A DNA stretch of 64,000 bases from a bacterium. Lineage in GTDB: Bacteria > Armatimonadota > Fimbriimonadia > Fimbriimonadales > Fimbriimonadaceae. The notes beneath the pieces are model-generated. The model searched no databases. It was not told the DNA's origin and saw nothing but the letters and a program-made list of their open reading frames with translations. Where the stretch lies: positions 806,001-870,000 of the forward strand of contig JAIXUN010000002.1 in assembly GCA_027483535.1 (NCBI GenBank), read 5' to 3'. Shown here one piece after another: positions 20,274 through 30,700 of this stretch. A program made the translations under genes and the position numbers. Numbering within the stretch: position 1 is the first letter of the stretch; the number at the start of each line of letters is the position of its first letter.

Positions 20274-20677
20274 GCACCCTCGCCCCTTTCCGGCAACTCA
20301 GGACTATTCGCGAAACCGCTGGAAAGTTCGTTTTTGAACCCTCGCCCCTCTGGCGCGAGGGTTCAAATTTGTGTCCCGATGTCGGCTTCATTCCCCTCTA
20401 TGGAGGGGTGGCGCGGAGCGACGGGGTGGTTCTCTGGTCTTCCCAATTTCCTCCCCAGTCGCCCCACGCAGGGGTTTTTCTTCTCAAAGTAGGTCTCATG
20501 GGCGTATGTTCTGCCGACCACCCCGCCCCTATCGGGGCACCCCTCCTTAGAGGGGAATTTCGCGGGACGCTCCCTCCTTAAGGTCCGGAGGACCGACCAG
20601 ATACTCTGGTCAACAACGAACTCGGACCCCTCACCCGGCCCTTTGGGCCACCCTCTCCCCCAGAGGGGCGAGGGTGC
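20274..20677. repeat. intergenic composite repeat with 14 bp terminal inverted repeats (MITE/REP-like candidate)
   Basis: GCACCCTCGCCCCT at 20274-20287 and its reverse complement AGGGGCGAGGGTGC at 20664-20677; internal inverted copies at 20391-20431 and 20517-20560; hairpin 20336-20364. Confidence 0.65.
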
Positions 20678-20698
20678 TAAATATCTTCTTTCCAGTAC

Positions 20699-21445
20699 CT
20701 AGCCCGTCAGGGTGAAGACGAGCGCGATCTGTGGGTCGCCAGTTTCCGTTGCCCCTATCCGAGCGACGATCTGCGAAGTTGGATACTCGGCTTGAATCGT
20801 CGCAATCCACCCTTCGACAGACGCCAGAAGGTCCTCGGTAACGGGCTCATGCAGCCTAAGCGTCACCTCCTCCAACACATCTCCCCGCAAAACCAGGGAA
20901 GCGGTTGCTTGCCCAAACTGAGTCGCACAGACTCCTCCGGTGAAGACGATTGAATCGTCCGTCTCCGCCTTCGCAGCAAAGTACGGTTCGACCTTGTCCC
21001 GTTGAACGTTGGTATTGCTGATCCAGAGCCCTCTCTGGCTACCAACACCCATTTTCAGGGGCAGAAACAGAAAGTTGCCGCCGAAGATGAAGTGCAGTTC
21101 ATCCGGCGGCACGTAGGCATCTATGGCCGAAAGGATCTCTCTTGCTTCAGAGACAAGTTGCCGCCAAGCCTCGTTGCTGGGTGGACTTTGCAAGATCGGC
21201 TCCAGCCGATAGTTGGCAGCGTCCTTGACGAGTTCGTAATAGCGTTCTCCCCAGTCGGCAAACTGCTCCGCGACTTGGGGTCCCCAAAAAATCTCCAATA
21301 GCCCGGCGATCTCGCTCGGAAAGAACTCTTCAAGAAAATGCTCTTCTAGAATGGCGTACCGATCCAAGTCATGCTCGCGACCCGCCTCAAGGTCTGAGAT
21401 AAATCGGAGGAACTCGTAATCATGGTCGATCGCGGCAGGAACCAT
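20699..21445 (-). CDS. hypothetical protein
   Basis: Long ORF immediately following the ALDH gene on the same strand; no family recognised. Confidence 0.55.
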   Translation of the reverse strand: MVPAAIDHDYEFLRFISDLEAGREHDLDRYAILEEHFLEEFFPSEIAGLLEIFWGPQVAEQFADWGERYYELVKDAANYRLEPILQSPPSNEAWRQLVSEAREILSAIDAYVPPDELHFIFGGNFLFLPLKMGVGSQRGLWISNTNVQRDKVEPYFAAKAETDDSIVFTGGVCATQFGQATASLVLRGDVLEEVTLRLHEPVTEDLLASVEGWIATIQAEYPTSQIVARIGATETGDPQIALVFTLTG

Positions 21446-21446
21446 C

Positions 21447-22895
21447 TCAACCTCGCAGGCGACTCGCTACCCTGGTCATCGACTCCATTGCGTATCGAAC
21501 CCCTTCCAGCCCGAGCCCGCTTTGCTTGACCCCGCCATACGGCAAAGCGTCGAACCGCACCGTCGGAACATTGTTCACCACAATCCCGACCGCCTCGACC
21601 TCATCCGCGAAACGATCCACAAAAGCCTCGTCGCGACTAAACACCCCGGCGTGGATGCCGTAAGCCGACCCGTTCACCAACGAGATCGCCTCAGAAAGGG
21701 AAGTGAACGACCCTAGCGTGCAAACCGGACCAAAAACCTCTTCCGTCCGCAGCAGAGAATCCGCCGGGGCGTTCTCCACCAAGATCGGATACAGCCGATT
21801 GCCCTCGGTGCGAACGGTCGTTGCCGAAGCCCCCGCCTTCACCGCCTGATCGACCCAGTCCAATACGCGATCGACCTGCCCCGGCATCATTGGGCCGACC
21901 ACTGTCGAAGGCTCGGCCGGATCACCGACCACCACCGCGTCCATCGCCTTCAGGAAAAGCTCGCGGAACTGAGAGAGCCGGGATTCGTGCACCCAAATGT
22001 GTTGCACCGAGATGCAAATCTGCCCCGCGTAGACGTAAGCCCCCCAGGCGCATCGCTGAGCGGCTCGCTGAAGTTCCTCGTCGGAAAGCGAGTCGTCTAT
22101 AACGACCGAAGCGTTCCCGCCCAGTTCCAAGGTCAAAACCTTGCGCGGATACTCCGCGAACAGTTCCCACCCGACCTTTGCCGAACCCGTGAAGCTGATT
22201 CCCGCCAGGCGCTCGTCTCCGAGATAACGCTTCAATATCGGCGTCGGTCCGTTCCAAGTGTTCAGAACCCCTGCCGGACAACCCGCGTCGTGAATCAGCA
22301 TCGCCAAAGAGAGCGAGCAGAGCGCGCCCAGCGGGGAAGGCTTGAGGATAATCGTGTTGCCCGTCGCCAAGGCGGGAGCGATCTTGTGAGCGGCTAGGTT
22401 GTAGGGCCAGTTGTAGGGCGTGATCGCCAAAATTGCGCCCAAGGGTTTGCGCACCACACGAGCCGAGTAGGCGGAGCCGCGAGGATCGTAAGATAAATCG
22501 ATAGGACTGCCGGTAGGACCCCACTCTTCCGGATGATCCTGCAACTCCTTTGCCGCCAACCGGAAGGTGATCTCCATGCGATCCACCTCTGCCAGAGCCG
22601 CCGTGATCGGCTTGCCGATCTCTTGAACGGCAAGGTCGGCAAGTTCCTCACGACGCTCGCGAACCAGGTCGGCGATGCGCAACAACAGCGAGATGCGATC
22701 GGAAAGAGAAGATTTTCGCCAAGTGTCGAACGCATCGTGAGCCGAGGCGATGGCGGTGGAAAGCTCCGAGCGTCCCCCTTCGGCAACGGTCGCAAAAATT
22801 CGACCCGTGTCGGGGTTCTTCACCGTCTCTTTACCCACCGAAGAGTCGCAGGGTCCGCCAATCTTGTGTCCGGCAATAAGCAGTTCTTGGTGCAT
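21447..22895 (-). CDS. aldehyde dehydrogenase family protein
   Basis: ITPYNWPYNLAAHKIAPALATGNTIILKPSP, LELGGNASVVI, catalytic Cys in YAGQICISVQ. Confidence 0.92.
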   Translation of the reverse strand: MHQELLIAGHKIGGPCDSSVGKETVKNPDTGRIFATVAEGGRSELSTAIASAHDAFDTWRKSSLSDRISLLLRIADLVRERREELADLAVQEIGKPITAALAEVDRMEITFRLAAKELQDHPEEWGPTGSPIDLSYDPRGSAYSARVVRKPLGAILAITPYNWPYNLAAHKIAPALATGNTIILKPSPLGALCSLSLAMLIHDAGCPAGVLNTWNGPTPILKRYLGDERLAGISFTGSAKVGWELFAEYPRKVLTLELGGNASVVIDDSLSDEELQRAAQRCAWGAYVYAGQICISVQHIWVHESRLSQFRELFLKAMDAVVVGDPAEPSTVVGPMMPGQVDRVLDWVDQAVKAGASATTVRTEGNRLYPILVENAPADSLLRTEEVFGPVCTLGSFTSLSEAISLVNGSAYGIHAGVFSRDEAFVDRFADEVEAVGIVVNNVPTVRFDALPYGGVKQSGLGLEGVRYAMESMTRVASRLRG

Positions 22896-23011
22896 GGCGA
22901 AGGGGACTCCGAAAGAGCAAAAGGCTAACTTTCTCTACGTCCTCATTTTGAAAGATCGAACCTTCAAAAGCATCTGTGAGCGCATACGGTTGGGTGCGGT
23001 AAATTTCACCC

Positions 23012-24208
23012 ATGAACGCGGGATTCCAAAGTTGGCTCCAAACCGAAATTCAGCACCTGAAAGATCAAAACCTGTACAAGGTTCCGAAGATCTTGGAGAG
23101 CCCGGCGGGTGGCCGCGTAAAGATGAACGGAAAGGAGGTGATCAACCTTTCCAGCAACAACTATTTGGGTCTTGCCAACCACCCCAAAGTGCGAGAAGCG
23201 GCGCTGAAGGCGGTGGAAGAGTGGGGAGTTGGCGCGGGCGCGGTGCGGTGGATCGGCGGCACCATGGCGGTTCACGATGAACTTGAAAAGCGACTCGCCA
23301 CCTTCAAGCACACCGAAGCGGTTCTGGTCTTCACGGGCGGATTCACCGCCAACAGCGGATGCATCCCGGCGGTGCTGACCAAAGAAGACGTCGTCATTAG
23401 CGACGAACTCAACCACGCCTCCATCATCGATGGCGTTCGGCTGAGCCCGGCGGAGTACCGAAAGAGCCAGGGCTGGGTTTACGCCCACAAAGACATGGAT
23501 GCTCTTGAGGATTGCCTTCGACGAGCCGCTGACAAAGGCTTCAAGAAGAAACTGATCATCACCGATGGCGTGTTCAGCATGGATGGCGATATCGCCCCTC
23601 TGCCGGAGATCGTGAACCTCGCCGAGCAGTACGACGCGTTTGTGATGGTAGACGATGCGCACGCTTCGGGAGTCCTGGGCGATAAGGGCGCGGGGACGAC
23701 CTCGCACTTTGGCCTCTACGGTCGGGTGGATATCCAACTGGGCACGCTCAGCAAGGCGCTGGGCGTCATGGGCGGATACATCGCTGGAAGCGCTCCGCTC
23801 AAGGAATGGCTGATCAACCGGGGTCGACCGTACCTCTTCAGCACGGGTCACCCGCCGATGGTGGCGGCGGCGCTGATCGCCGCTTTGGACGTGATGGAGA
23901 ACGATCCGGAGCCCATGAAGCGGCTTTGGGACAATGCCAACAAGTGGAAGGCGGCTTTGACCGCCGAGGGCTTCGACACCATGGGCAGCGAGACCCCGAT
24001 CACGCCCGTTTATGTGGGCGATGAAGGCAAGGCTCAGCAAATGGAGCGGCTCCTTTGGGATGAGGGTGTTTACGCGCTGGCGATCGTTTATCCAACGGTT
24101 GGGCTCGGCAAGGCTCGTATTCGAACCATGCCATCCGCGGCGCACACGGAAGAGGATCTGGCTGAGGCGCTGGAAGCCTTCAAGCGGGTTCGCGACAAAC
24201 TGTCTTAA
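23012..24208 (+). CDS. kbl: glycine C-acetyltransferase (2-amino-3-ketobutyrate CoA ligase family)
   Basis: INLSSNNYLGLANHP, DELNHASIIDG, DDAHASGVLG, GTLSKALGVMGGY. Confidence 0.9.
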   Translation: MNAGFQSWLQTEIQHLKDQNLYKVPKILESPAGGRVKMNGKEVINLSSNNYLGLANHPKVREAALKAVEEWGVGAGAVRWIGGTMAVHDELEKRLATFKHTEAVLVFTGGFTANSGCIPAVLTKEDVVISDELNHASIIDGVRLSPAEYRKSQGWVYAHKDMDALEDCLRRAADKGFKKKLIITDGVFSMDGDIAPLPEIVNLAEQYDAFVMVDDAHASGVLGDKGAGTTSHFGLYGRVDIQLGTLSKALGVMGGYIAGSAPLKEWLINRGRPYLFSTGHPPMVAAALIAALDVMENDPEPMKRLWDNANKWKAALTAEGFDTMGSETPITPVYVGDEGKAQQMERLLWDEGVYALAIVYPTVGLGKARIRTMPSAAHTEEDLAEALEAFKRVRDKLS

Positions 24209-24405
24209 GAGAAGAAAAGCCTCCCGGTGTCTCTAATGCATAGGGAGGAAGGAACCCGTAGGCGCGAGTGCTCATCTGCGCTTCCGGGTTTCCGAATTGA
24301 AGTCACGATCCACAAAAGGAGGGTTACTCTCCTAGGTTCGATAGTCGTGGAATCGCGGCCCGGACAAGCCGGGCGAAAGACACCGGGTGGAAACTGAACT
24401 GGCGT

Positions 24406-25698
24406 TTACTTCAGCTTGGACCGAAGAATGGAACCAAGGGGGCCTGGATCCTCAACTCCCAGCGGTACGATCGCCGTGATCGCGTTCTGAGCAAGGTGGT
24501 TCTGCTTCAGATTGCAAGGATAAACCCAGATGATCGCGGGATCTTTGGACTCCACCAGCACCACTCCGGCCAGCATGGAGAGGTCGGTTTTCACCCAGGC
24601 GCTTTCTCGCTCTTCCCAGGTCCACTTCACATCGCGCTGCCAGGCGCTGCCTGTAATGATCGTCCGTAAGATCTTCTTTCCGGGATAAAGCTTGTTGAAG
24701 GCGGTCTTCATCCCTTGCATCAGCGACGCTTTGTCTCCGCCCGAATACCCGTCGGTGGGAATCGGATTGTTGGCAATGATCTCCTTGGCGAGGGCTTTCA
24801 CTTTCGCTTCGCCGTTTGCTTTTGCAGCGTTTGCTTCTTTGATCAATGTTGGATCATAAGAAGGATCATCTTTCATCAAGATTTCGTAGCTTTGGCAACG
24901 AGGGTAAATGCCGTTGACCAGGTAATCCACCCGACCCGCGAGAGCAAGAAACATCTTGTCCTTAGCGCGCTCATTGATGACTGCGGTTAGCTCGGCAAGG
25001 AATTTCTTTTGCTTGGGTACTTCTTCTTTCTTGTACTTCTCGAAATCGCTTTTGATGCCGTCCATTTCAAGTTGAAGGGTGACGATTCTGGCCTTGAACT
25101 CTCGGTTGTCGGCTCGACCGCTTTGGGCACCGCCATACTTCTTGAGCAGTTCACTGGCCTGCGCAGAGATTTGAGCCCACTGCTTCGCCGTTTCCAGATC
25201 GGGAGTGGTGCCGCGAACATTGCCCCGGAATTTTCCGATCCGATCGATGAGTGCTTCGACCGTGGTCTGGTCCTTGGCTGCACCTTCGGCAAGAAGTTTG
25301 CCCTGCTCGCCGATGTTCTGCTGAGCCTTCTTCAGACGTTCCTCAGTCTCGGAAATCTTCTTTTCAGCGTCTTCAATCTCCTTTGCAACGGGAGCCTTCA
25401 ACACCTCGGGATCTTTGGCGTTGGACAATTGCTCTTTCGCCTTTTCGATCATCTCCTTCGCGGTTTCGATCTGCTTAGTGATCGACTTCACCGAGGAGTC
25501 TAGGATTTGACCATCCGAGCTTTGGTCGCCATCCATAATGCTGTTTGCTTTTTCTGCGGCAGAGAGCGCGCGAGTGACATATTGCTTTGCCCTTGCGATG
25601 GTTCCCTTCTGAGCAGATGCGGCCGGTAATACGGCTAGGGTGGTTGAGATGAGCGCGATGGCTAAAAAAGAACTCCTTGCCTTCATAAGACGATTCAC
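24406..25698 (-). CDS. secreted coiled-coil hypothetical protein
   Basis: Signal peptide (FLAIALISTTLAVLPAASAQ) and heptad-like KQIETAKEMIEKAKEQLSNAK...AEKKISETEERLKKAQQNI. Confidence 0.65.
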   Translation of the reverse strand: MNRLMKARSSFLAIALISTTLAVLPAASAQKGTIARAKQYVTRALSAAEKANSIMDGDQSSDGQILDSSVKSITKQIETAKEMIEKAKEQLSNAKDPEVLKAPVAKEIEDAEKKISETEERLKKAQQNIGEQGKLLAEGAAKDQTTVEALIDRIGKFRGNVRGTTPDLETAKQWAQISAQASELLKKYGGAQSGRADNREFKARIVTLQLEMDGIKSDFEKYKKEEVPKQKKFLAELTAVINERAKDKMFLALAGRVDYLVNGIYPRCQSYEILMKDDPSYDPTLIKEANAAKANGEAKVKALAKEIIANNPIPTDGYSGGDKASLMQGMKTAFNKLYPGKKILRTIITGSAWQRDVKWTWEERESAWVKTDLSMLAGVVLVESKDPAIIWVYPCNLKQNHLAQNAITAIVPLGVEDPGPLGSILRSKLK

Positions 25699-25771
25699 CA
25701 GGGCAGACCATCGTTCTTTTGACGATTGCGATCTTGCCTTTCTAATAGTGGATTCGGATAGGTGGGTAGTT

Positions 25772-25787
25772 CGTGATCCGGGTCACA
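25772..25787. promoter_or_regulatory. candidate CRP-type operator
   Basis: CGTGA-TCCGGG-TCACA in the divergent intergenic region (one mismatch to TGTGA-N6-TCACA). Confidence 0.45.
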
Positions 25788-25898
25788 AACAAGCGAGATT
25801 CTTCGCCGGTAAGGTGCATGTAAGGTTCTCGTGCTACGTCCATCAGGTGTGTAAACTGCACAGACCGACCGGTTTGGACCGGTCCACCGAGAATCTCG

Positions 25899-27731
25899 AT
25901 GACTCAGTCTCCGCAGCGAAAAATCGAGATGCTACACGTTGTCTATGCCGATGCGGTGGGCTATTCCGCGCTTTCTCTTGCCGAGAAAAGCGCCTTTGAC
26001 TCCGCGCTCGCCGAGACGGTGTCGCAGGTTCAAAGTCAGTACGAACCCGTTGCTAGAGTGGATAATGGCGACGGCTTTGCTCTCGTCTTTCGGGGCGATC
26101 CCGCCGAGACCTTTTACGCGGCCGAAGCACTGTTTCAAGGACTTCGGGCTCGCTCTTCGGTTGCAGTGCGGTTCGGAATCCATTCCGGAACGGGCTATCT
26201 GCGAGAAGACCTCAGCGGATCCAGTTCCATTTCGGGCCATGCCATCGAATTCGCCCAGCGAATCATGTCGTTGTCAGATGGTTCGGCGATTCTCTGCTCC
26301 AGCGCTTTTCGGCTTGCGCTCGATGCCTATCCGGAACTTCAGAGACGGTTGGGGTACCCACTCTTCGGGCGATCGAAGAACGGGAATTCGGTGGTCGCCT
26401 ATCCCATCCTAACGGGCGCGCAGAAATCGGTCGCCGTGATCGGCTCCCCACACGATCCGGTGGTGCTTAGATTCGCGACCGAGCTTCGCACCTTTTCAAT
26501 CCAGATCGTTCCGGACGTTCAATTCATCACGCTGGAACGGGAGTCGCTTTTTGCCGGATTGGCCGAAGTGGAGAGCAACCTCGATCTCCTTTTCGCCCTG
26601 GTCATTGTCGATAGCGGAGACGAGTTCTTCCGCCTCCTGGCAGAGAGCATCAGAGACCGCATTCGTTCCGAGGTGGTTGTTGTCCCCGTCACGCTCTCTA
26701 GCGAGGTCGAGGACGAAGTGGTTTTGGGGCAAGTTCGGAAATGCGCCCAAGCCATTTGGCCAGACTCCACACCAAAACCAACCGTTGGAGGAGTGGTCCC
26801 GCTCGGCTCCCCCTTTTACGTTTGGCGCGAATCCGACCGAGAATTGGAGGCGGCCATCGATCAGCGCGAGAGCATCGTGCTTCTCCGAGGGCCACGTCGG
26901 TTCGGAAAATCTTCCGCCGTGCTTCGCGCCACGCGGCGAGCGAAGGATCAAGGCATCAAGGTTCTGTCGATCGATCTCACCGCGGCCGATCGAAACGTGT
27001 TCGCCGATAGCACTCAGTTCTACCGATGGGTGGTCGGAAGGCTAATGGCGCAAATGGATCCCAAGCCCGCCCTGCCCGATTGGGAAGAGTGGTTAGGACC
27101 AAATTCCAATTTTGAAAATGCCATTCGCGAGATGTTTGGACACGGATCGGTGAGTCGGCTGCTGGTTTTTGATGGTGTTGACCGCTTGTTCGAGTGCGAC
27201 TTCCGCGACGACTTCTTTGGCCTTCTGAGAAGCTGGCACAATCGCCGCGCCGTGCAAGAAGAGGGCCCTTGGCAGTTCCTCACCGTGTTGTTGGCTTACT
27301 CTCGTTTCGGCGAAAACTTAGTTCGGGATGCGAACCAGTCGCCGTTCAATGTCGGACGCCGCGTGGACCTTGAGCCGTTCTCCCCAACTGCACTGGCGAC
27401 CCAAGCGAAACTTGCCGGAAAAGAGGACGAGGCCGACCGCTTAGAGGCACTCTCCGGGGGGCATCCGGCCTTGGCGATGGAACTGCTCGAGAGCTTAGGC
27501 TCGGTGCAGACGATCTCGACTGCAGAATTGAAGCACGTTCAATGGGTGCGCGAAAAGCTACAAGCGGCACCCGAAGTGAACAAAGACCTCCTCCGAATCC
27601 TGAACGGCTTACCACCTCATCACGCAACCAGTTGGGAACACTTGGTTTCGTTAGGCGTGCTGCAATACGGTGTTGAGCCCGCACGGCTCATTGGGTCTGC
27701 GATGAACTCTCTGCTATCGGTTGCTCCTTAG
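25899..27731 (+). CDS. class III cyclase-homology domain fused to AAA/STAND-like ATPase
   Basis: MLHVVYADAVGYSALS and NGDGFALVF (metal Asp residues), GHAIEFAQRI; Walker A LLRGPRRFGKSSAVLRATRRA; Walker B-like RLLVFDGVDRLF. Confidence 0.8.
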   Translation: MTQSPQRKIEMLHVVYADAVGYSALSLAEKSAFDSALAETVSQVQSQYEPVARVDNGDGFALVFRGDPAETFYAAEALFQGLRARSSVAVRFGIHSGTGYLREDLSGSSSISGHAIEFAQRIMSLSDGSAILCSSAFRLALDAYPELQRRLGYPLFGRSKNGNSVVAYPILTGAQKSVAVIGSPHDPVVLRFATELRTFSIQIVPDVQFITLERESLFAGLAEVESNLDLLFALVIVDSGDEFFRLLAESIRDRIRSEVVVVPVTLSSEVEDEVVLGQVRKCAQAIWPDSTPKPTVGGVVPLGSPFYVWRESDRELEAAIDQRESIVLLRGPRRFGKSSAVLRATRRAKDQGIKVLSIDLTAADRNVFADSTQFYRWVVGRLMAQMDPKPALPDWEEWLGPNSNFENAIREMFGHGSVSRLLVFDGVDRLFECDFRDDFFGLLRSWHNRRAVQEEGPWQFLTVLLAYSRFGENLVRDANQSPFNVGRRVDLEPFSPTALATQAKLAGKEDEADRLEALSGGHPALAMELLESLGSVQTISTAELKHVQWVREKLQAAPEVNKDLLRILNGLPPHHATSWEHLVSLGVLQYGVEPARLIGSAMNSLLSVAP

Positions 27732-30700
27732 GAGTGGTGAACACCAAAACGCGCCCGAGTGAATCGACCGAGACCACCGATCGGCCGCCATCGCAAAAGC
27801 GAGTCGCAAAGAGAGGGTTTGGACCTCGGTCGAGCACCAAAAGCTCCCGTCCGGTCGCGACGCTCCAAAGTCGTGAAGCCCCATCTCCGCAGGCGGTGAG
27901 CAGACGCTTTCCATCTGGGCTAAATGCGGTGTCGCCAACCCAAGACTTATGCTTCAGATTGAAGAGCATCTTGCCCGTGGCAACATCCCAAATCTTTGCA
28001 GTGTTGTCAAAACTGCTCGTGGCCAGTTGGGTGCCATCTGGGTTGAAACAGACTCGCCAAACGCGCGAGGTGTGACCTTTAAGAACCCGCGATTGAAAGT
28101 TCTGATTCAGCGCGAAGAGATTGATATCCCCCATTCCGGAGGCGATCCCAACGAGATCATCGGAGGGTGTGAAGCCAACTGCAATAGCCGCCCCTCCTCC
28201 CAAATCAACCTGATGGACAACCTTGCCGGATTCCGTATCAATGATTCTTACAAGGCCGCTGAACAGGCAGTGCACCAGCCACTTTCCGTTGTGAGAAAGG
28301 GCCATTGCTCGATAGACCCCGGATGGCGTAAGGACGCTCGTGGTCTTCAGCGACTTAGTATCTAGCCGAATCACGCTGCCATCATCGAGGGCAAAGTAAA
28401 CCCCACCTTTCGAATCAACGGAAGTCACCTGCCGGATGCGGCTAGAAACGGGGACTTTTACGTTTCTCACCGTTTGAAGAGTTCGGATTTGAATCTGTCC
28501 TTGTTCGGTTGCGAGAAGAACGGTGTCCGCGTCGATAAAATCTCCTTGAGCGTAAACCTGCCCGGCGAGATCAATCACCGAGGCATAGACGCCCGATCGG
28601 TACCAGACGGCCTTACCCGCTTCGAAGCCGACGAGGAACGATTCGTGATTGGAATCCACCCTAAGCTTGCCGATCTTGTACTCGGGCTTGGAGAGGACTG
28701 CCGGATTGGAGACCGGTTCCAACGCCCATTGGCGAATGGTCTCATCGAATGAGGAGCTCCAAATCGACTTGCCATCTAAGCTGAAGCGGACCTTTTGAAT
28801 TCGGTCCCGGTGTCCAACGTAGGTGGCAACTAGTGCTCCGGTTTCCAGATTGAATCGGCGAACCACCGCATCGGCGCCGCCGGAGATCAACCACTTCTTG
28901 TCTGGACTGATCGCAATGGAATACACCGGGCCCTGGTTGCCCAGGTAGGAAATTTCCTTTTTTCCGGTGCGATAGTTCACACGGACAATCTCTGGGTCGT
29001 CGCTGGCAAGGTACGCCGTGCCCGGCGTGGGAGCGAGAATGAACTGGTTGATGTGCCCAGAGTGGAGATAACGAACGGTTGTTTTGCCCGATTGAAAATC
29101 GACTTCGTTGAACTCTTTACTGTGCCGATAAGCCGCCTTGAGTCCGGAACCCGTGAATTCAAATCGACTGGCACTACAGGGCACGGGCTTCCCAACGGCT
29201 TGCCCAGATTGGTTGACAAGATAAGCCATCGGCTCAGCGCCCTTAAAGAAAATTCTGTAGCCGTTGCCCTCGCCAAGCAATCGCCCGGGAATGATCTTCG
29301 TGGAGTCCGGACTCACGAGTCGGTAGGTGTCTATCGGTCCGGTTGCGAAAAGCGGTCCGTCTCCATCGTGGCTCCCATTGTATTCCTCGGGGAGACGAAA
29401 CTCGAAAGCGGTCGAGCCTGACTCCGAGAAAGTAACAAACCCTTCCGTCCCAACCAGCGAACGGAGTTTGCCCGATGGATAGAAGTCGAAGTTGAAAGCG
29501 GTGCCAACGGTCGGAATCTGTTGGAGATGCTGCGAGATCTTCGCGTGGACATAATCCCATTCCCAACCCCGATATGGCGAGTCTTTCAGCGACTCCAGAA
29601 TGGTTGCGGCTCGGCTGTAGTTGCCGTCACTGATCTCGGCGGAAACGGACTGCATGCCTCCAACATAGGCCTCGTTGAGTGCGCGACTCTCGTTGTTCTT
29701 CGCGAGGGTCAAGGTTTGCCGAAGGTCGTTGTTAAGGTGGGTGTTCTGGACGACGAGCAGACTCAGAGCCATCGTGATGGCCCCAAAGACGGCAACGGAG
29801 GTTCCAACCGCTTGCCGTACGGCCTTCTTTTGCCGTTGAGCTTCGGCGTCTGGAAGATGGTCGCGAATCCACTGGCTGTCGAATGCTTCGGAGTAAATGC
29901 GGTTTCGTATTTGAATCCGACCGTCTCGTTCGGTAATCACTCCCGAGATGGCGAGGTAGTCCTGAACCTCGGGGTCGATGGGGCGTCTGCCTTGCCAGGT
30001 GGCCTTGGCTTGGATGGACTGAAGTGCCTTTAGAACGCGGGTTCTTGCCTCTTCACCTTGATAGTGGGGAATCGTTGGATTGAGCAGCAGGTTCGAAATC
30101 GCAAGAAGGTGATCGCTTTGGTAGCGATTTCCAACCGTCGAGAGCTGTTCGGAGAAGAATTCGTCGATGGTGGATTTCTCGCCACGATCGGTGCGGCGCT
30201 TCCATTCGTTGCAGGCTAACTGGGTGAGGTAGGGATGCCCGTTGGTCCATGCGAAGACGGAGGCGATCAATGCCTTTCCGACACTTTCGTCTTCCGAAAG
30301 TTCACGCCCGTACACCGTTAGATCTTGAATCGTGAAATCGTCAAGCTGAATTCGGCGACCTAAGATGACCTGCCCTCGATCGGGATTGCGAACCAATCCG
30401 ACGGGGGTGCAAGCGCCCGTAAAGCAGAAGACCAAGTTCCGAAGCGCGGGTTCATCGGTGCGTTTGAGATAGGAGCTTCTGATCGCGGCGAAGAAGTCGT
30501 CCGTATCGAATTTCAAGGATCGAACAAAGTCGATCTCGTCGATCCAGACGACAAGGGGATGCTCGCTCTTGCGGACCGCCGATTCCAGGTAGTCGATCCA
30601 CTTTCGACTAGGGCTTGCGTTCGGGGTTCCTTTCCAGTGCGCTCTTGCTTGTTCTGAATCGGCGAGTTGCTCTGCGCACCCAAAGAGGAGGGTCGCGTAC

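Noticed and set aside
20336-20364. Hairpin GAACCCTCGC...GCGAGGGTTC as a lysC terminator
   Set aside because: No T-tract on either side in the right orientation; better explained as part of the repeat element
23006-24145. 379 aa minus-strand ORF
   Set aside because: Antisense shadow of kbl
25848-25862. TGTG-TAAACTG-CACA dyad before the cyclase-AAA gene
   Set aside because: Spacing is N7 between TGTG and CACA, one short of the CRP consensus
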